Position numbers and translations under genes: made by a program. A DNA stretch of 64,000 bases from NCBI RefSeq assembly GCF_030345715.1, contig NZ_JAUASX010000017.1:1-64000 (forward strand), written 5' to 3'. This document shows positions 28,199 to 35,522 of the stretch, one piece after another. This DNA comes from Solimonas sp. SE-A11 (lineage in GTDB: Bacteria > Pseudomonadota > Gammaproteobacteria > Nevskiales > Nevskiaceae). The notes under the pieces were generated by a model. That model was not told the origin of the DNA. It was given only the letters and a program-made list of their open reading frames with translations, and did no database searches. Position 1 is the first letter of the stretch, and each line of letters starts with the position of its first letter.

Positions 28199-29455
28199 AT
28201 GCTGATGTTCACGCGCCCAGGGCGCATCGCTGTACCGCAGAGCCTGCGCGGCCTGACCACCATCGATCACGACGCGGAATGCCGCCCACAGGATGTCGGC
28301 ATGAGCGAGGACGGCGTACGCCGCATCTGGCGCGCCGTGGAGTCGCTGTATCGCGGTGGCCTGCAGCCGGCGATCACGCTGGTGATCCGCCGCCACGGCC
28401 GCATCGTGATGAAGCGCGCGCTGGGCGCCGTGTCCGGCAACACGCCGGGCGACAGCAGCCCGCTGGTGCCGCTGCAGCCTGACTCGCCGATCTGCCTGTT
28501 TTCCGCCTCCAAGGCGATCTCGGCGCTGCTGCTGCACAAGCTGATCGAGCAGAGCCAACTGCAGCTCGAGGACCGCATCGCCGACTTCATCCCCGAGTTC
28601 GGACAGGCCGGCAAGGGCCGCGTCACCGTGCGCCAGTTGCTGGGCCACCGCGCCGGCATCCCGGACATCCCGCATATCGACCCCAAGCCGGAGTTGCTGC
28701 TGGAATGGGACGAGATCGTGCGCTTGCTGTGCGAGGCCAAGCCCTTCGATCCGGACTTCGACAAGCAGGCCTACCATGCTCTGACCGCCGGCTTCATCGT
28801 CGGCGAGCTGCTGCGCCGCATCACCGGGCGCGAGCTGCCGGAACTGCTGCGCGAGTGGATCGCCGAGCCGCTGGACTGCCGCTACATGACCTACGGCCTG
28901 GCGCGCGAACACCGCCACCTGGCGCCGCGCAACGCCTGCACCGGCATCCCGCCGATCTGGCCGCTGACGCGCATGGCCAAGCAGGTACTGGGCGTGCCCT
29001 TCAGCGCCGCAGTGGAAGCCTCCAACGCCGACGCCTTCTACGACGCCGTGGTGCCGGCCGGCAACATCTGGGCCACGGCGGACGAAACCAGCCGCGTGTT
29101 CCAGATGCTGCTCAACGGCGGCCGCTACAACGGCCGGCAACTGTTCAAGCCCGAGACCGTGCGCGAGATGACCGCGCGCGTAGGCCGCAGCTGGCAGTTC
29201 GACCGCACGCTGGGCATCCCCATGCCCTTCTCCGCCGGCTTCATGCTGGGCAGCGATCCAGTGGGGCTCTACGGCCTCAACAGCGGCCGCGCCTACGGCC
29301 ACATCGGCTTCATGACCGTGATCTGCTGGGCTGACCCTGCACGCGACATCTCGGTGGCGTTGCTCAATACCGGAAAGTCGTTGTCGCCTTCTGGGCTGCT
29401 GGGCGCGACGCGGGTGGTAGGGGCGATCGGGCAGGCTTGCCCTCGGGTGGACTGA
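28199..29455 (+). CDS. Serine hydrolase, class C beta-lactamase/esterase family
   Basis: 418 residues, no signal peptide evident. The beta-lactamase fold motifs are SASK (nucleophile Ser and Lys; CLFSASKAISALL), YHA as the Tyr motif (KQAYHALTAGF) and HIG near the C-terminus (YGHIGF). This set is typical of carboxylesterases such as EstB and related amidases rather than true antibiotic resistance enzymes. GGGGGG lies upstream of ATG 28199. It ends 62 bases before a convergent DUF3617 gene, with a hairpin between them. Confidence 0.88.
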   Translation: MLMFTRPGRIAVPQSLRGLTTIDHDAECRPQDVGMSEDGVRRIWRAVESLYRGGLQPAITLVIRRHGRIVMKRALGAVSGNTPGDSSPLVPLQPDSPICLFSASKAISALLLHKLIEQSQLQLEDRIADFIPEFGQAGKGRVTVRQLLGHRAGIPDIPHIDPKPELLLEWDEIVRLLCEAKPFDPDFDKQAYHALTAGFIVGELLRRITGRELPELLREWIAEPLDCRYMTYGLAREHRHLAPRNACTGIPPIWPLTRMAKQVLGVPFSAAVEASNADAFYDAVVPAGNIWATADETSRVFQMLLNGGRYNGRQLFKPETVREMTARVGRSWQFDRTLGIPMPFSAGFMLGSDPVGLYGLNSGRAYGHIGFMTVICWADPARDISVALLNTGKSLSPSGLLGATRVVGAIGQACPRVD

Positions 29456-29465
29456 AAACACGAAC

Positions 29466-29490
29466 GCCCCGGCATCGCGGGATGCCGGGC
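29466..29490. terminator. Hairpin between convergent genes
   Basis: CCCGGCATC (29468-29476) and GATGCCGGG (29481-29489) form a 9-base-pair stem with a 4-base loop. Read on the minus strand it is followed within a few bases by a T-rich run (reverse of AAAACACGAA), so it may terminate the DUF3617 transcript; on the plus strand it lacks a U-tract. Confidence 0.5.
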
Positions 29491-29516
29491 TCGGGAAAGC
29501 GGCCTGGGTTGCGGAC

Positions 29517-29996
29517 TTACTTGTCGCAGGGACCGACGTAACGACCGGTCATCTCCTGCTTCATCCTGACCTTGCCCATCTCCTTGTCGTCGATGTTGGA
29601 GGTCATGGTGGAGGTCATCGTGGTGTCGGTGTAGGTCGCCGTGCCCTGGCCCAGCGCCTTGCCCTTGGGCGTGTTGCAGGTGGCGGCCCAGGTCACCGTG
29701 TCTCCCTTGCGGTCGAACTTGGTCACGTTGCACTCGCCATTATTGTCCTTGGGCACCAAGTCATCCTTGGTCAGGCAGCTGCTGTGCTTCATGGTCATGC
29801 CCTTGGGGCCGAACTGCGGCAGTTGCACGCCCGGGGGCAGCTTGGTGCCGGGGGGCAGTTGCGGCGCCTGGGGCATGGCAGCCCCGCCCTCCATCTTCAT
29901 GGTGCTGGTGTATTCCCACTTGCCCTCACGGGGCTCGGCCATCGCGGCCGTGCTCGCCAACAGGACCAGCATCGCCATCGTCCACTGCTTGCGCAT
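29517..29996 (-). CDS. DUF3617 family secreted protein
   Basis: 159 residues from ATG 29996, chosen because GAAGGGGAG is just upstream. A signal peptide (1-20, ending AMA) precedes the family pattern EPREGKWEYTSTMKM, a Pro-rich loop, CLTKDDLVPKDNNGECNVTKF, DTVTWAATCNTPKG and the TATYTDTTMTSTMT strands. DUF3617 proteins are small periplasmic beta proteins of unknown role with paired cysteines; at least four Cys are present here. No operon partner is evident. Confidence 0.85.
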   Translation of the reverse strand: MRKQWTMAMLVLLASTAAMAEPREGKWEYTSTMKMEGGAAMPQAPQLPPGTKLPPGVQLPQFGPKGMTMKHSSCLTKDDLVPKDNNGECNVTKFDRKGDTVTWAATCNTPKGKALGQGTATYTDTTMTSTMTSNIDDKEMGKVRMKQEMTGRYVGPCDK

Positions 29997-30085
29997 GACA
30001 CTCCCCTTCGTGATCCGCCGGATATTGCGGGCGGCAGATTGCGTCAAGTCGGCGGAGCCGTCTGCGCAGCAGTTCTCAAACGGCG

Positions 30086-30487
30086 TCAGGGCGCGGGCAC
30101 CACCGCCAGCGTGCAGCGCGACAGGCAGACCAGCTTGTCCTGCTCGTCGCTGATGCGGATCTCCCAGACATGGGTCTTGCGGCCCACGTGCACGGGCGTG
30201 GCCACCGCGGTGACCACGCCATCACGCTTGCCGCGCAGGTGGTTGGCGTTGATCTCCAGCCCCACCACGCCTTCCTTCTCGCGGTCCACGTTCATCCAGC
30301 CACCGATGGAGGCCACCGTCTCGGCCAGCGCCACGGAGGCGCCGCCGTGCAGCAGGCCGAAGGGCTGGTGCACCTTGGGGCCGACGGGCATGCGGGCCAC
30401 GACGCGCTCCTTGGTCATCTCCACGATGTCCATGTCCAGGGTGCTGGCCAGGGTCTGGCGCGTGGGGTTCTTCAGTTCGTCGCTCAT
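30086..30487 (-). CDS. Hotdog-fold acyl-CoA thioesterase (PaaI/EntH type)
   Basis: 133 residues. The motif VHQPFGLLHGGASVALAETVASIGG is the signature of hotdog thioesterases of the PaaI/EntH/MenI clade, with the HGG loop and the catalytic Glu of ALAET. The C-terminal strands (GVVTAVATPVHVGRKTHVWEIRI) are also typical. Likely hydrolyses an aromatic or fatty acyl-CoA. The gene is monocistronic on the minus strand. Confidence 0.88.
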   Translation of the reverse strand: MSDELKNPTRQTLASTLDMDIVEMTKERVVARMPVGPKVHQPFGLLHGGASVALAETVASIGGWMNVDREKEGVVGLEINANHLRGKRDGVVTAVATPVHVGRKTHVWEIRISDEQDKLVCLSRCTLAVVPAP

Positions 30488-30563
30488 GCCGCTTCCTCAA
30501 GGTGGGGATGCGGCATTGTAGGCGGGCGCCGCCGGAAGGCGCGCCCAAAGGCCGGAGGCCGGC

Positions 30564-30782
30564 TCAGCGGCGGCTGCAGCGCTGGTCGGACTGCCGCGCC
30601 AGTTCCGCCATGGCGGCGGCAAAGCCGCAGAACGGCTGCAGGGCTTCCGAGGGCATGGATGCCCGAGGCAGGGCAACGCAGGACGCAGTTGCCGAAGGGG
30701 CGGTGGGTGCCGGCGTGGCGCGGGCGCGGCGTACCCGGGTCAGGGGTATGGTGCGGCTCGGCAACGGTTCAGCGGGTGACAT
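30564..30782 (-). CDS. Hypothetical short protein
   Basis: 72 residues, rich in Ala, Pro and Arg. The C-terminal part (PFCGFAAAMAELARQSDQRCSRR) has two cysteines and could be a small helical domain. No signal peptide or named family is recognised. It fills an otherwise empty stretch, but the weak ribosome site and high GC leave a chance that it is not translated. Confidence 0.3.
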   Translation of the reverse strand: MSPAEPLPSRTIPLTRVRRARATPAPTAPSATASCVALPRASMPSEALQPFCGFAAAMAELARQSDQRCSRR

Positions 30783-30960
30783 GGCAAAGGCTCTTTTCGC
30801 GGACTACGGAGCCACCTTAGCAAGGCCTGGCTGAACCCTCCTCGAACGAGCGGACTCGCCCGTTCGGATGAACCACGGCTGAAGAGGCCGCAAAAGCCCC
30901 CGAAATCCCGCAAAAACCCTCTGCTATGCTTTGAACATCCCTCTTCCGCGTCCTGACCGC

Positions 30961-31821
30961 TTGAGCAAGACCCTGCAGTGGCACGAGATTTCCGCCCGCT
31001 TCCTGTCGGAAAAGGGCGTGATCCGCCTGCTCGAGCCGGCGGACGCGGACCTCCCGGAACTGCGCCGCCAACTGCGCGACGACGAGTACGGCAAGCCCTT
31101 CCTGTTCGACGACGGCGAGTCGCGGCGCCTGCACTTCAACCTGCGCTACGTGCAGAGCCAATTCGACCTGCGCACGCCCGACACCTTGTCCTTCGCCTAC
31201 ACGCGCAAGATGATGGGCTTCCTGCTGTGGCTGCCGCAGCCGCAGCACGTGGTGATCGTCGGCCTGGGCGGCGGCTCGCTGACGCGCTACTGCCACCGCC
31301 ACCTGCCCCAAACCCGGGTGACGACGCTGGAGATCGACTCGGACGTGATCGCCTTCGGCGAGTGGTTCCAGCTGCCGCCGCAGGACCAGCGCACGCGCAT
31401 CGTCCATGCCGATGCGGTGGAGTGGTTCGCCTCCACCCGAGAGCGGGCCGACGTGGTGCTGATCGATGGCTGCGATCACACCGGCACGGTGGCGGCACTG
31501 TGCGAGGAAAGCTTCTACCGCAACCTGCAGGCACGCCTGCACCGCGAGGCCATCGTGGCGGTGAACCTGCTGGGCCCGGCGACGCGCATCAACGAACTGC
31601 AGCGCATGCTCGGCGAGATCTTTGGCGCGATCATGTCGGTGGAGGTCAAGGGTCTGGGCAACCGCGTGGTGTTCGCCACCAATAACCCCCAGCGCCCGCC
31701 GGACTGGCTGGCGATCCGCGAGCGCGCCGAGCGCCTGGCGCGCGACCATGAACTGGACCTGCCGGCGCTGTCGCGGCAGCTGCAGTACAGCTACCGCCAC
31801 CACCGCTCGGGCGGCCGCTGA
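30961..31821 (+). CDS. Spermidine synthase-like methyltransferase-fold protein
   Basis: About 286 residues from TTG 30961 (TTG 30931 is possible; no ATG fits). The SAM/dcSAM-binding Rossmann segment is clear: VVIVGLGGGSLTRYCHRH, then TTLEIDSDVIAFGEWF and ADVVLIDGCDH. This is the polyamine aminopropyltransferase superfamily, but many such stand-alone proteins do not make spermidine. A -10-like TATGCT lies at 30925-30930, close to the first TTG, which is why the second TTG is preferred. It sits directly upstream of the ilv leader region. Confidence 0.75.
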   Translation: MSKTLQWHEISARFLSEKGVIRLLEPADADLPELRRQLRDDEYGKPFLFDDGESRRLHFNLRYVQSQFDLRTPDTLSFAYTRKMMGFLLWLPQPQHVVIVGLGGGSLTRYCHRHLPQTRVTTLEIDSDVIAFGEWFQLPPQDQRTRIVHADAVEWFASTRERADVVLIDGCDHTGTVAALCEESFYRNLQARLHREAIVAVNLLGPATRINELQRMLGEIFGAIMSVEVKGLGNRVVFATNNPQRPPDWLAIRERAERLARDHELDLPALSRQLQYSYRHHRSGGR

Positions 31822-31832
31822 TCAGGCCCCAC

Positions 31833-31862
31833 TTGCCGGCACGCCCCGCCCGGCTCTACACT
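31833..31862 (+). promoter_or_regulatory. Putative promoter of the ilv leader
   Basis: TTGCCG (31833-31838) and TACACT (31857-31862) are separated by 18 bases. Transcription would begin around 31869, only a few bases from the leader ATG at 31872, so the leader may be translated from a very short or leaderless 5' end. Predicted from sequence only. Confidence 0.5.
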
Positions 31863-31871
31863 GCGCGCCGC

Positions 31872-31934
31872 ATGAACAGCTTCCAGCAGACCATTATTGC
31901 CCTCGTAGCGGTCGTCGTTACCGACGCGCCGTAG
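31872..31934 (+). CDS. ilvL: ilv operon leader peptide
   Basis: A 20-residue reading frame MNSFQQTIIALVAVVVTDAP that ends in TAG. Seven of nine consecutive residues (IIALVAVVV) are Ile, Leu or Val, the amino acids made by the downstream ilvG/ilvE genes, which is the hallmark of an attenuation leader as in E. coli ilvL. It is followed 23 bases later by a strong intrinsic terminator. A ribosome slowed on the Ile/Val codons would favour the alternative pairing described for the attenuator. The peptide itself has no other role. Confidence 0.88.
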   Translation: MNSFQQTIIALVAVVVTDAP

Positions 31935-31988
31935 GGGCTCTGCACGCATCAAACAGACCCCCGCCGGCGCGATACCGGCGGGGGTTTT
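31926..31988 (+). terminator. ilv attenuator: antiterminator arm and rho-independent terminator
   Basis: The terminator is a perfect 10-base-pair stem, CCCCCGCCGG (31958-31967) with CCGGCGGGGG (31975-31984), loop CGCGATA, then TTTT. The segment GCGCCGTAGGGG (31926-31937), which overlaps the leader stop codon, can instead pair with CCCCCGCCGGCGC (31958-31970), ten G-C pairs with one 2x2 internal loop, and so block the terminator. A ribosome that reaches the stop codon would cover 31926-31937 and allow termination; one stalled earlier would leave it free. Confidence 0.85.
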
Positions 31989-32045
31989 CTGCTTTATAGC
32001 GCCGGTATCGAGTCGTCGGGGTCCAGGAACCAAGGACCAAACGAC

Positions 32046-33704
32046 ATGGACATCACAGGCGCACAACTGATCACCCGCTTCCTGGAACGCCAGGGCGTGG
32101 CGCTGGTGCCGGGCATCCCCGGCGGCGCGCTGCTGCCCCTGTACCGGGCGCTGGCCGATTCGACGCTGACCCATATCCTGGCGCGCCACGAGCAGGGCGC
32201 CGCCTTCATCGCGCACGGGCTCGCGCGGGTCACCGGCCGCGCCGGCGTGGTGCTGGCCACCTCCGGCCCCGGCGTGACCAACGTGGTGACGGCCCTGGCC
32301 GATGCCAAGATGGATTCCGTGCCGCTGGTGTGCATCGCAGGCCAGGTGGCGCGCAGGATGATCGGCACCGATGCCTTCCAGGAGGTGGCGGCGGTGCCCA
32401 TGGCGCGGCCGATCACCAAGGCCGCCTTCCACGTGGGCGCGGCCAGCGAACTGCTGGAGCTGCTGCCGGAGGCTTTTCGGCTGGCCGAGAGCGGCCGCCC
32501 CGGCCCGGTGCTGCTGGACATCCCCAAGGACGTGCAGACCGAGATCATCCACGGCGCCTGGATACCGGAGCCGCTGCAACCGGCCCGTGCGTGCCGGCCC
32601 GACCCCGCCCTGATCGCGCAGGCGGTGCAGATGATCGCGTCGGCCAAGCGCCCGGTGCTATACCTGGGCGGCGGCGTGACACAGGCACGCGCGCAGGCCT
32701 CGGCGCAGCGGCTGGCCGAGCGCGCCAGCCTGCCGACCACCACCACACTGATGGCCCTGGGCACACTGCCGCCGGAGCATCCGCTGGCCCTGGGCATGCT
32801 GGGCATGCACGGCGCGCGCTACACCAACCAGGCGATCGAGGAGTGCGACCTGCTGATTGCGATCGGCGCGCGTTTCGACGACCGCGCCACCGGCCGCGTG
32901 GACCGCTTCGCACCCAACGCGCAGGTGATCCATATCGACGCAGACCCGCGCGAGCTGCACAAGATCCGCCGCGCCGAGCTGGCGATCTGTGCCGACGCCG
33001 GCTACGCGCTCGAGGCGCTGGAGCAGGCGGTGCAGCCGGTGCTGCGCACGCCGTGGCTGGCACGCGTGGGCGAGCTACGCCGCGAATTGCCCCTGCTGCT
33101 GCCGGGCGCGGACGATGCACGCCGCCCCTATGGCCTGATCCAGGCCGTGGGCCGCATCGCGGGGCCGGATGCGGCTATCACTACCGACGTGGGGCAGCAC
33201 CAGATGTGGGTGGCACAGAGCTATCCCTTCTCGCGGCCGGAACGCTGGCTGACCTCCGGTGGCCTGGGCACGATGGGCTTCGGCCTGCCGGCCGCCATCG
33301 GGGCCGCGCTGGCGTTGCCGCGCACGCCGGTGGTGTGCTTCACCGGAGACGGCAGCCTGATGATGAACATCCAGGAGCTGGCGACGCTGGCCGAGCTGCA
33401 GCTGGACGTGAAGATCGTGGTGATGGACAACGCCGCGCTGGGCATGGTGCGCCAGCAGCAGCAACTGTTCTATCAGTCGCGCTTCAGCGGCTCGCTGTAT
33501 GCGCAGCCGCCATCGTTGACCGCCATCGCCGAGGCCTTCGGCGTGCCGGCCTACGACCTGGCCATCGCCCACGATCCCGAGCGCGCCTTGCGCGCCGCCT
33601 TCGCCCGACCCGGCCCGGTGCTGATCCGCGCGCCAGTGCAGGCCGAGGAACTGGTGCTGCCGATGGTAGCGCCGGGGGCTGCGAATACTGAAGTGATTCA
33701 TTGA
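32046..33704 (+). CDS. ilvG: Acetolactate synthase large subunit
   Basis: 552 residues. Condenses two pyruvates, or pyruvate and 2-oxobutyrate, in valine/leucine and isoleucine synthesis. ThDP-enzyme features: the cofactor Glu49 in ARHEQGAAFIAHG, GIPGGALLP, FQEVAAVPMARPITKAAF, and the Mg/ThDP motif GDGSLMMNIQELATL near residue 434 with MDNAALGMVRQQQQLFY. It starts 58 bases after the attenuator. The next gene starts 20 bases after the stop, so the regulatory small subunit (ilvM/ilvN/ilvH) normally beside it is not here and must lie elsewhere, or is not used. ilvG is chosen over ilvB because of the leader-ilvG-ilvE order. Confidence 0.93.
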   Translation: MDITGAQLITRFLERQGVALVPGIPGGALLPLYRALADSTLTHILARHEQGAAFIAHGLARVTGRAGVVLATSGPGVTNVVTALADAKMDSVPLVCIAGQVARRMIGTDAFQEVAAVPMARPITKAAFHVGAASELLELLPEAFRLAESGRPGPVLLDIPKDVQTEIIHGAWIPEPLQPARACRPDPALIAQAVQMIASAKRPVLYLGGGVTQARAQASAQRLAERASLPTTTTLMALGTLPPEHPLALGMLGMHGARYTNQAIEECDLLIAIGARFDDRATGRVDRFAPNAQVIHIDADPRELHKIRRAELAICADAGYALEALEQAVQPVLRTPWLARVGELRRELPLLLPGADDARRPYGLIQAVGRIAGPDAAITTDVGQHQMWVAQSYPFSRPERWLTSGGLGTMGFGLPAAIGAALALPRTPVVCFTGDGSLMMNIQELATLAELQLDVKIVVMDNAALGMVRQQQQLFYQSRFSGSLYAQPPSLTAIAEAFGVPAYDLAIAHDPERALRAAFARPGPVLIRAPVQAEELVLPMVAPGAANTEVIH

Positions 33705-33723
33705 CTCACCACCGAGAACCGCC

Positions 33724-34785
33724 ATGAAACTTGCCGAACCCGAGCTTGAACCCGCCCTTCCCCGCGCCGCGCTCCCCCTCAACTGGCCTGCCCCCGAGGC
33801 ATTGGGCTTCGGCCAGGTGCTGGCGCCTTACCTCGTCGTCAGCGACCACGACGGTGAAGGCTGGAGCGCGGCGCAGGTGCTGGAGCGTGACGACGCGCGC
33901 CTGGCGATCGCCAGCGGCGGCCTGCAGTACGGGTTGTCGGTGTTCGAGGGCATGAAGGCCTATCGATCGCCGGATGGCGGCATCCACCTGTTCCGCCCGG
34001 ACATGCACCTGCGCCGCCTCAACGCCAGTGCGCAGCGCCTGCACCTGCCGGCCGTGGACGAGGCGCTGTTCCTGCGCAGCTGCGTGCAGGCGGTGCAGAT
34101 CCACGAGGCGATGCTGCCGCCCGCCGGGCGCGGCTCGCTGTACCTGCGGCCGACGATCCATGCCGACGAGGAAGCCCTGGGCCTGAAGCAGGCATCGCGC
34201 CACCGCTACAGCGTGACGGTGACGCCGAGCAGCGATCCGTTGCCGAAGTCGCTGCGCCTCTGGGCGGAGACCGAGCTGATCCGCGCCGCACCCGGCGGCC
34301 TCGGGGCCGCCAAGACCGGCGCCAACTATGCCGCCGGGCTCTCCGGCCTGCTGCGTGCCCGCGAGCGCGGCTACGACGACGTGATCTGGCTGGACGCCGC
34401 CACTCACCGCTGGCTGGGCGAGGCCGGCACCATGAACCTGTTCGTGCAGATCGGCGAGCGCCTGCTGACACCGCCGCTGGACGGCACGATCCTGGCCGGC
34501 GTGACGCGCGACTCGCTGCTGCAGCTGGCGCGTGCAAGTGGCATTGATGCCGTGGAGCAGGCCGTCAGCCTGGATGAGCTGCGCCACGCCGCCGCCAGCG
34601 CCACGCTGGGTTGCGCCTTCGGCTGCGGCACGGCCTCGCGTATCGTGCGCATCGCGGGCATCGGCACTGCGCAGGGTGACATCGCGGTACCCGACAATGG
34701 CCTGCCCGCGCGCCTGGGGGCACGGCTCAAGGCGGTACAGGAAGGCTCAGTGGCGGATTACCCGTCCTGGCGCGTACGGTTGTGA
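33724..34785 (+). CDS. ilvE: Branched-chain amino acid aminotransferase
   Basis: 353 residues, PLP fold type IV. Transfers amino groups between glutamate and the branched-chain 2-oxo acids, the last step of Ile/Val/Leu synthesis. The PLP Lys is Lys197 in GLGAAKTGANYAAGL; other motifs are GLQYGLSVFEGMKAYR, EAGTMNLFVQI, PPLDGTILAGVTRDS and FGCGTASRI. Length and motifs fit the longer, eukaryote-like BCAT group rather than E. coli IlvE. It follows ilvG by 19 bases in one operon under the attenuator. A palindromic repeat follows the stop. Confidence 0.95.
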   Translation: MKLAEPELEPALPRAALPLNWPAPEALGFGQVLAPYLVVSDHDGEGWSAAQVLERDDARLAIASGGLQYGLSVFEGMKAYRSPDGGIHLFRPDMHLRRLNASAQRLHLPAVDEALFLRSCVQAVQIHEAMLPPAGRGSLYLRPTIHADEEALGLKQASRHRYSVTVTPSSDPLPKSLRLWAETELIRAAPGGLGAAKTGANYAAGLSGLLRARERGYDDVIWLDAATHRWLGEAGTMNLFVQIGERLLTPPLDGTILAGVTRDSLLQLARASGIDAVEQAVSLDELRHAAASATLGCAFGCGTASRIVRIAGIGTAQGDIAVPDNGLPARLGARLKAVQEGSVADYPSWRVRL

Positions 34786-34795
34786 CAACTTCGTC

Positions 34796-34849
34796 GTAGG
34801 AGCGGCCGCTGGCCGCGATGGATGCCTCGCGGCCAGCGGCCGCTCCTAC
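34796..34849. repeat. REP-like perfect palindrome 1
   Basis: A perfect 23-base-pair inverted repeat, arms 34796-34818 and 34827-34849 with an 8-base loop, beginning GTAGGAGCGGCCGCTGGCC. It lies between ilvE and the tRNA-binding-domain gene and could attenuate or stabilise the ilv transcript. Ends are GTAGGAGC/GCTCCTAC, shared with palindrome 2. Confidence 0.9.
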
Positions 34850-34867
34850 CCCAGAAAGGATTCGCCC

Positions 34868-35263
34868 ATGGTGCAACACATCATCGATACCGAAAACCAG
34901 CCCTACGCGCCGGAGAAATGGCCACGCAAGCCGGACTGCGGCAGCGGGGGCTTCCTGGCGCTGGACCTGCGCGTGGGCACGGTGCTAAGCGCCGAGCCCT
35001 TCGCCAAGGCGCGCAAGCCGGCCTACCAGCTGCGCGTGGACTTCGGCCCGGCGGTGGGCGTGCTGCAGACCAGCGCACAGGTCACCAACTACGCGGCCGA
35101 ATCCCTGGTGGGACGTCGCGTGGTCGGCGCGATCAACCTCGGCGAGAAGCGCATCGCCGGCTTCACCAGCCAGTTCCTGGTCCTGGGGGCGTTGTCGCCC
35201 GATGGCACGGTGAACCTGCTGGCGCCGGATGGCGAGGCTCCCGACGGTGCATTGGTGGCCTGA
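34868..35263 (+). CDS. tRNA-binding (EMAP/CsaA-like) domain protein
   Basis: 131 residues, ATG with AAAGGA upstream. After a ~25-residue lead comes an OB-fold of the tRNA_bind family: LALDLRVGTVLSAEPFAKARKPAYQLRVDFG...QTSAQVTNYAAESLVGRRVVGAINLGEKRIAGFTSQFLVLG. The family includes the secretion-associated chaperone CsaA and the tRNA-binding ends of MetRS/PheRS. A role in RNA binding is expected; the partner is unknown. It sits between two palindromic repeats. Confidence 0.85.
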   Translation: MVQHIIDTENQPYAPEKWPRKPDCGSGGFLALDLRVGTVLSAEPFAKARKPAYQLRVDFGPAVGVLQTSAQVTNYAAESLVGRRVVGAINLGEKRIAGFTSQFLVLGALSPDGTVNLLAPDGEAPDGALVA

Positions 35264-35271
35264 GATTTTCC

Positions 35272-35331
35272 TGTAGGAGCCAGCTTGCTGGCGACAGCAA
35301 AGAGCATGTCGCCAGCAAGCTGGCTCCTACA
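35272..35331. repeat. REP-like perfect palindrome 2
   Basis: Arms 35272-35296 and 35307-35331 form a perfect 25-base-pair stem with a 10-base loop (starts TGTAGGAGCCAGCTTGCTGG). It starts 9 bases after the stop of the tRNA-binding-domain gene, and is followed by AAAA, so it may also stop or protect that transcript. Confidence 0.9.
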
Positions 35332-35344
35332 AAAAGCCTCGGAA

Positions 35345-35422
35345 CGTAGCCCGGTTTGCCGCAGGCAAGCCAGGACGCACTTTGACCTGAGCCCCGGCTT
35401 CGCTGCGCGAAAGCGGGCTACG
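35345..35422. repeat. Inverted repeat with CGTAGCCCG ends
   Basis: CGTAGCCCG (35345-35353) and CGGGCTACG (35414-35422) bracket an imperfect inner repeat (GGTTTGCCGCAGGCAAGCC and CCCCGGCTTCGCTGCGCG). This is a different repeat family from palindromes 1 and 2 and resembles dispersed 'GTAGCCCGG' extragenic elements. Confidence 0.7.
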
Positions 35423-35440
35423 TGATCTGAGAGCTTTTAA

Positions 35441-35510
35441 TGTGGGAGCGGCGCAAGCCACGATCTTCCGGATGATGCTGACAAAGATCGCGACTCGCGT
35501 CGCTCCCACA
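35441..35510. repeat. REP-like imperfect palindrome with TGTGGGAGCG ends
   Basis: TGTGGGAGCGGCGCAAGCCA (from 35441) pairs imperfectly with the segment ending CGCTCCCACA at 35510; about 22 of 27 positions match around a ~16-base centre. It is directly downstream (on the minus strand) of the phospholipase C gene, so may mark its 3' end. Confidence 0.75.
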
Positions 35511-35522
35511 CCAGCGGAGGCC

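Noticed and set aside
25874-29461. Very long minus-strand open frame (1195 codons)
   Set aside because: It is antisense to three clearly real plus-strand genes, has no domain motifs and shows the same shadow composition.
33705-33723. Possible ilvM small-subunit gene between ilvG and ilvE
   Set aside because: Only 19 bases are available.
34796-35510. CRISPR-like repeat array
   Set aside because: The repeats are palindromes of different families with no regular spacers.
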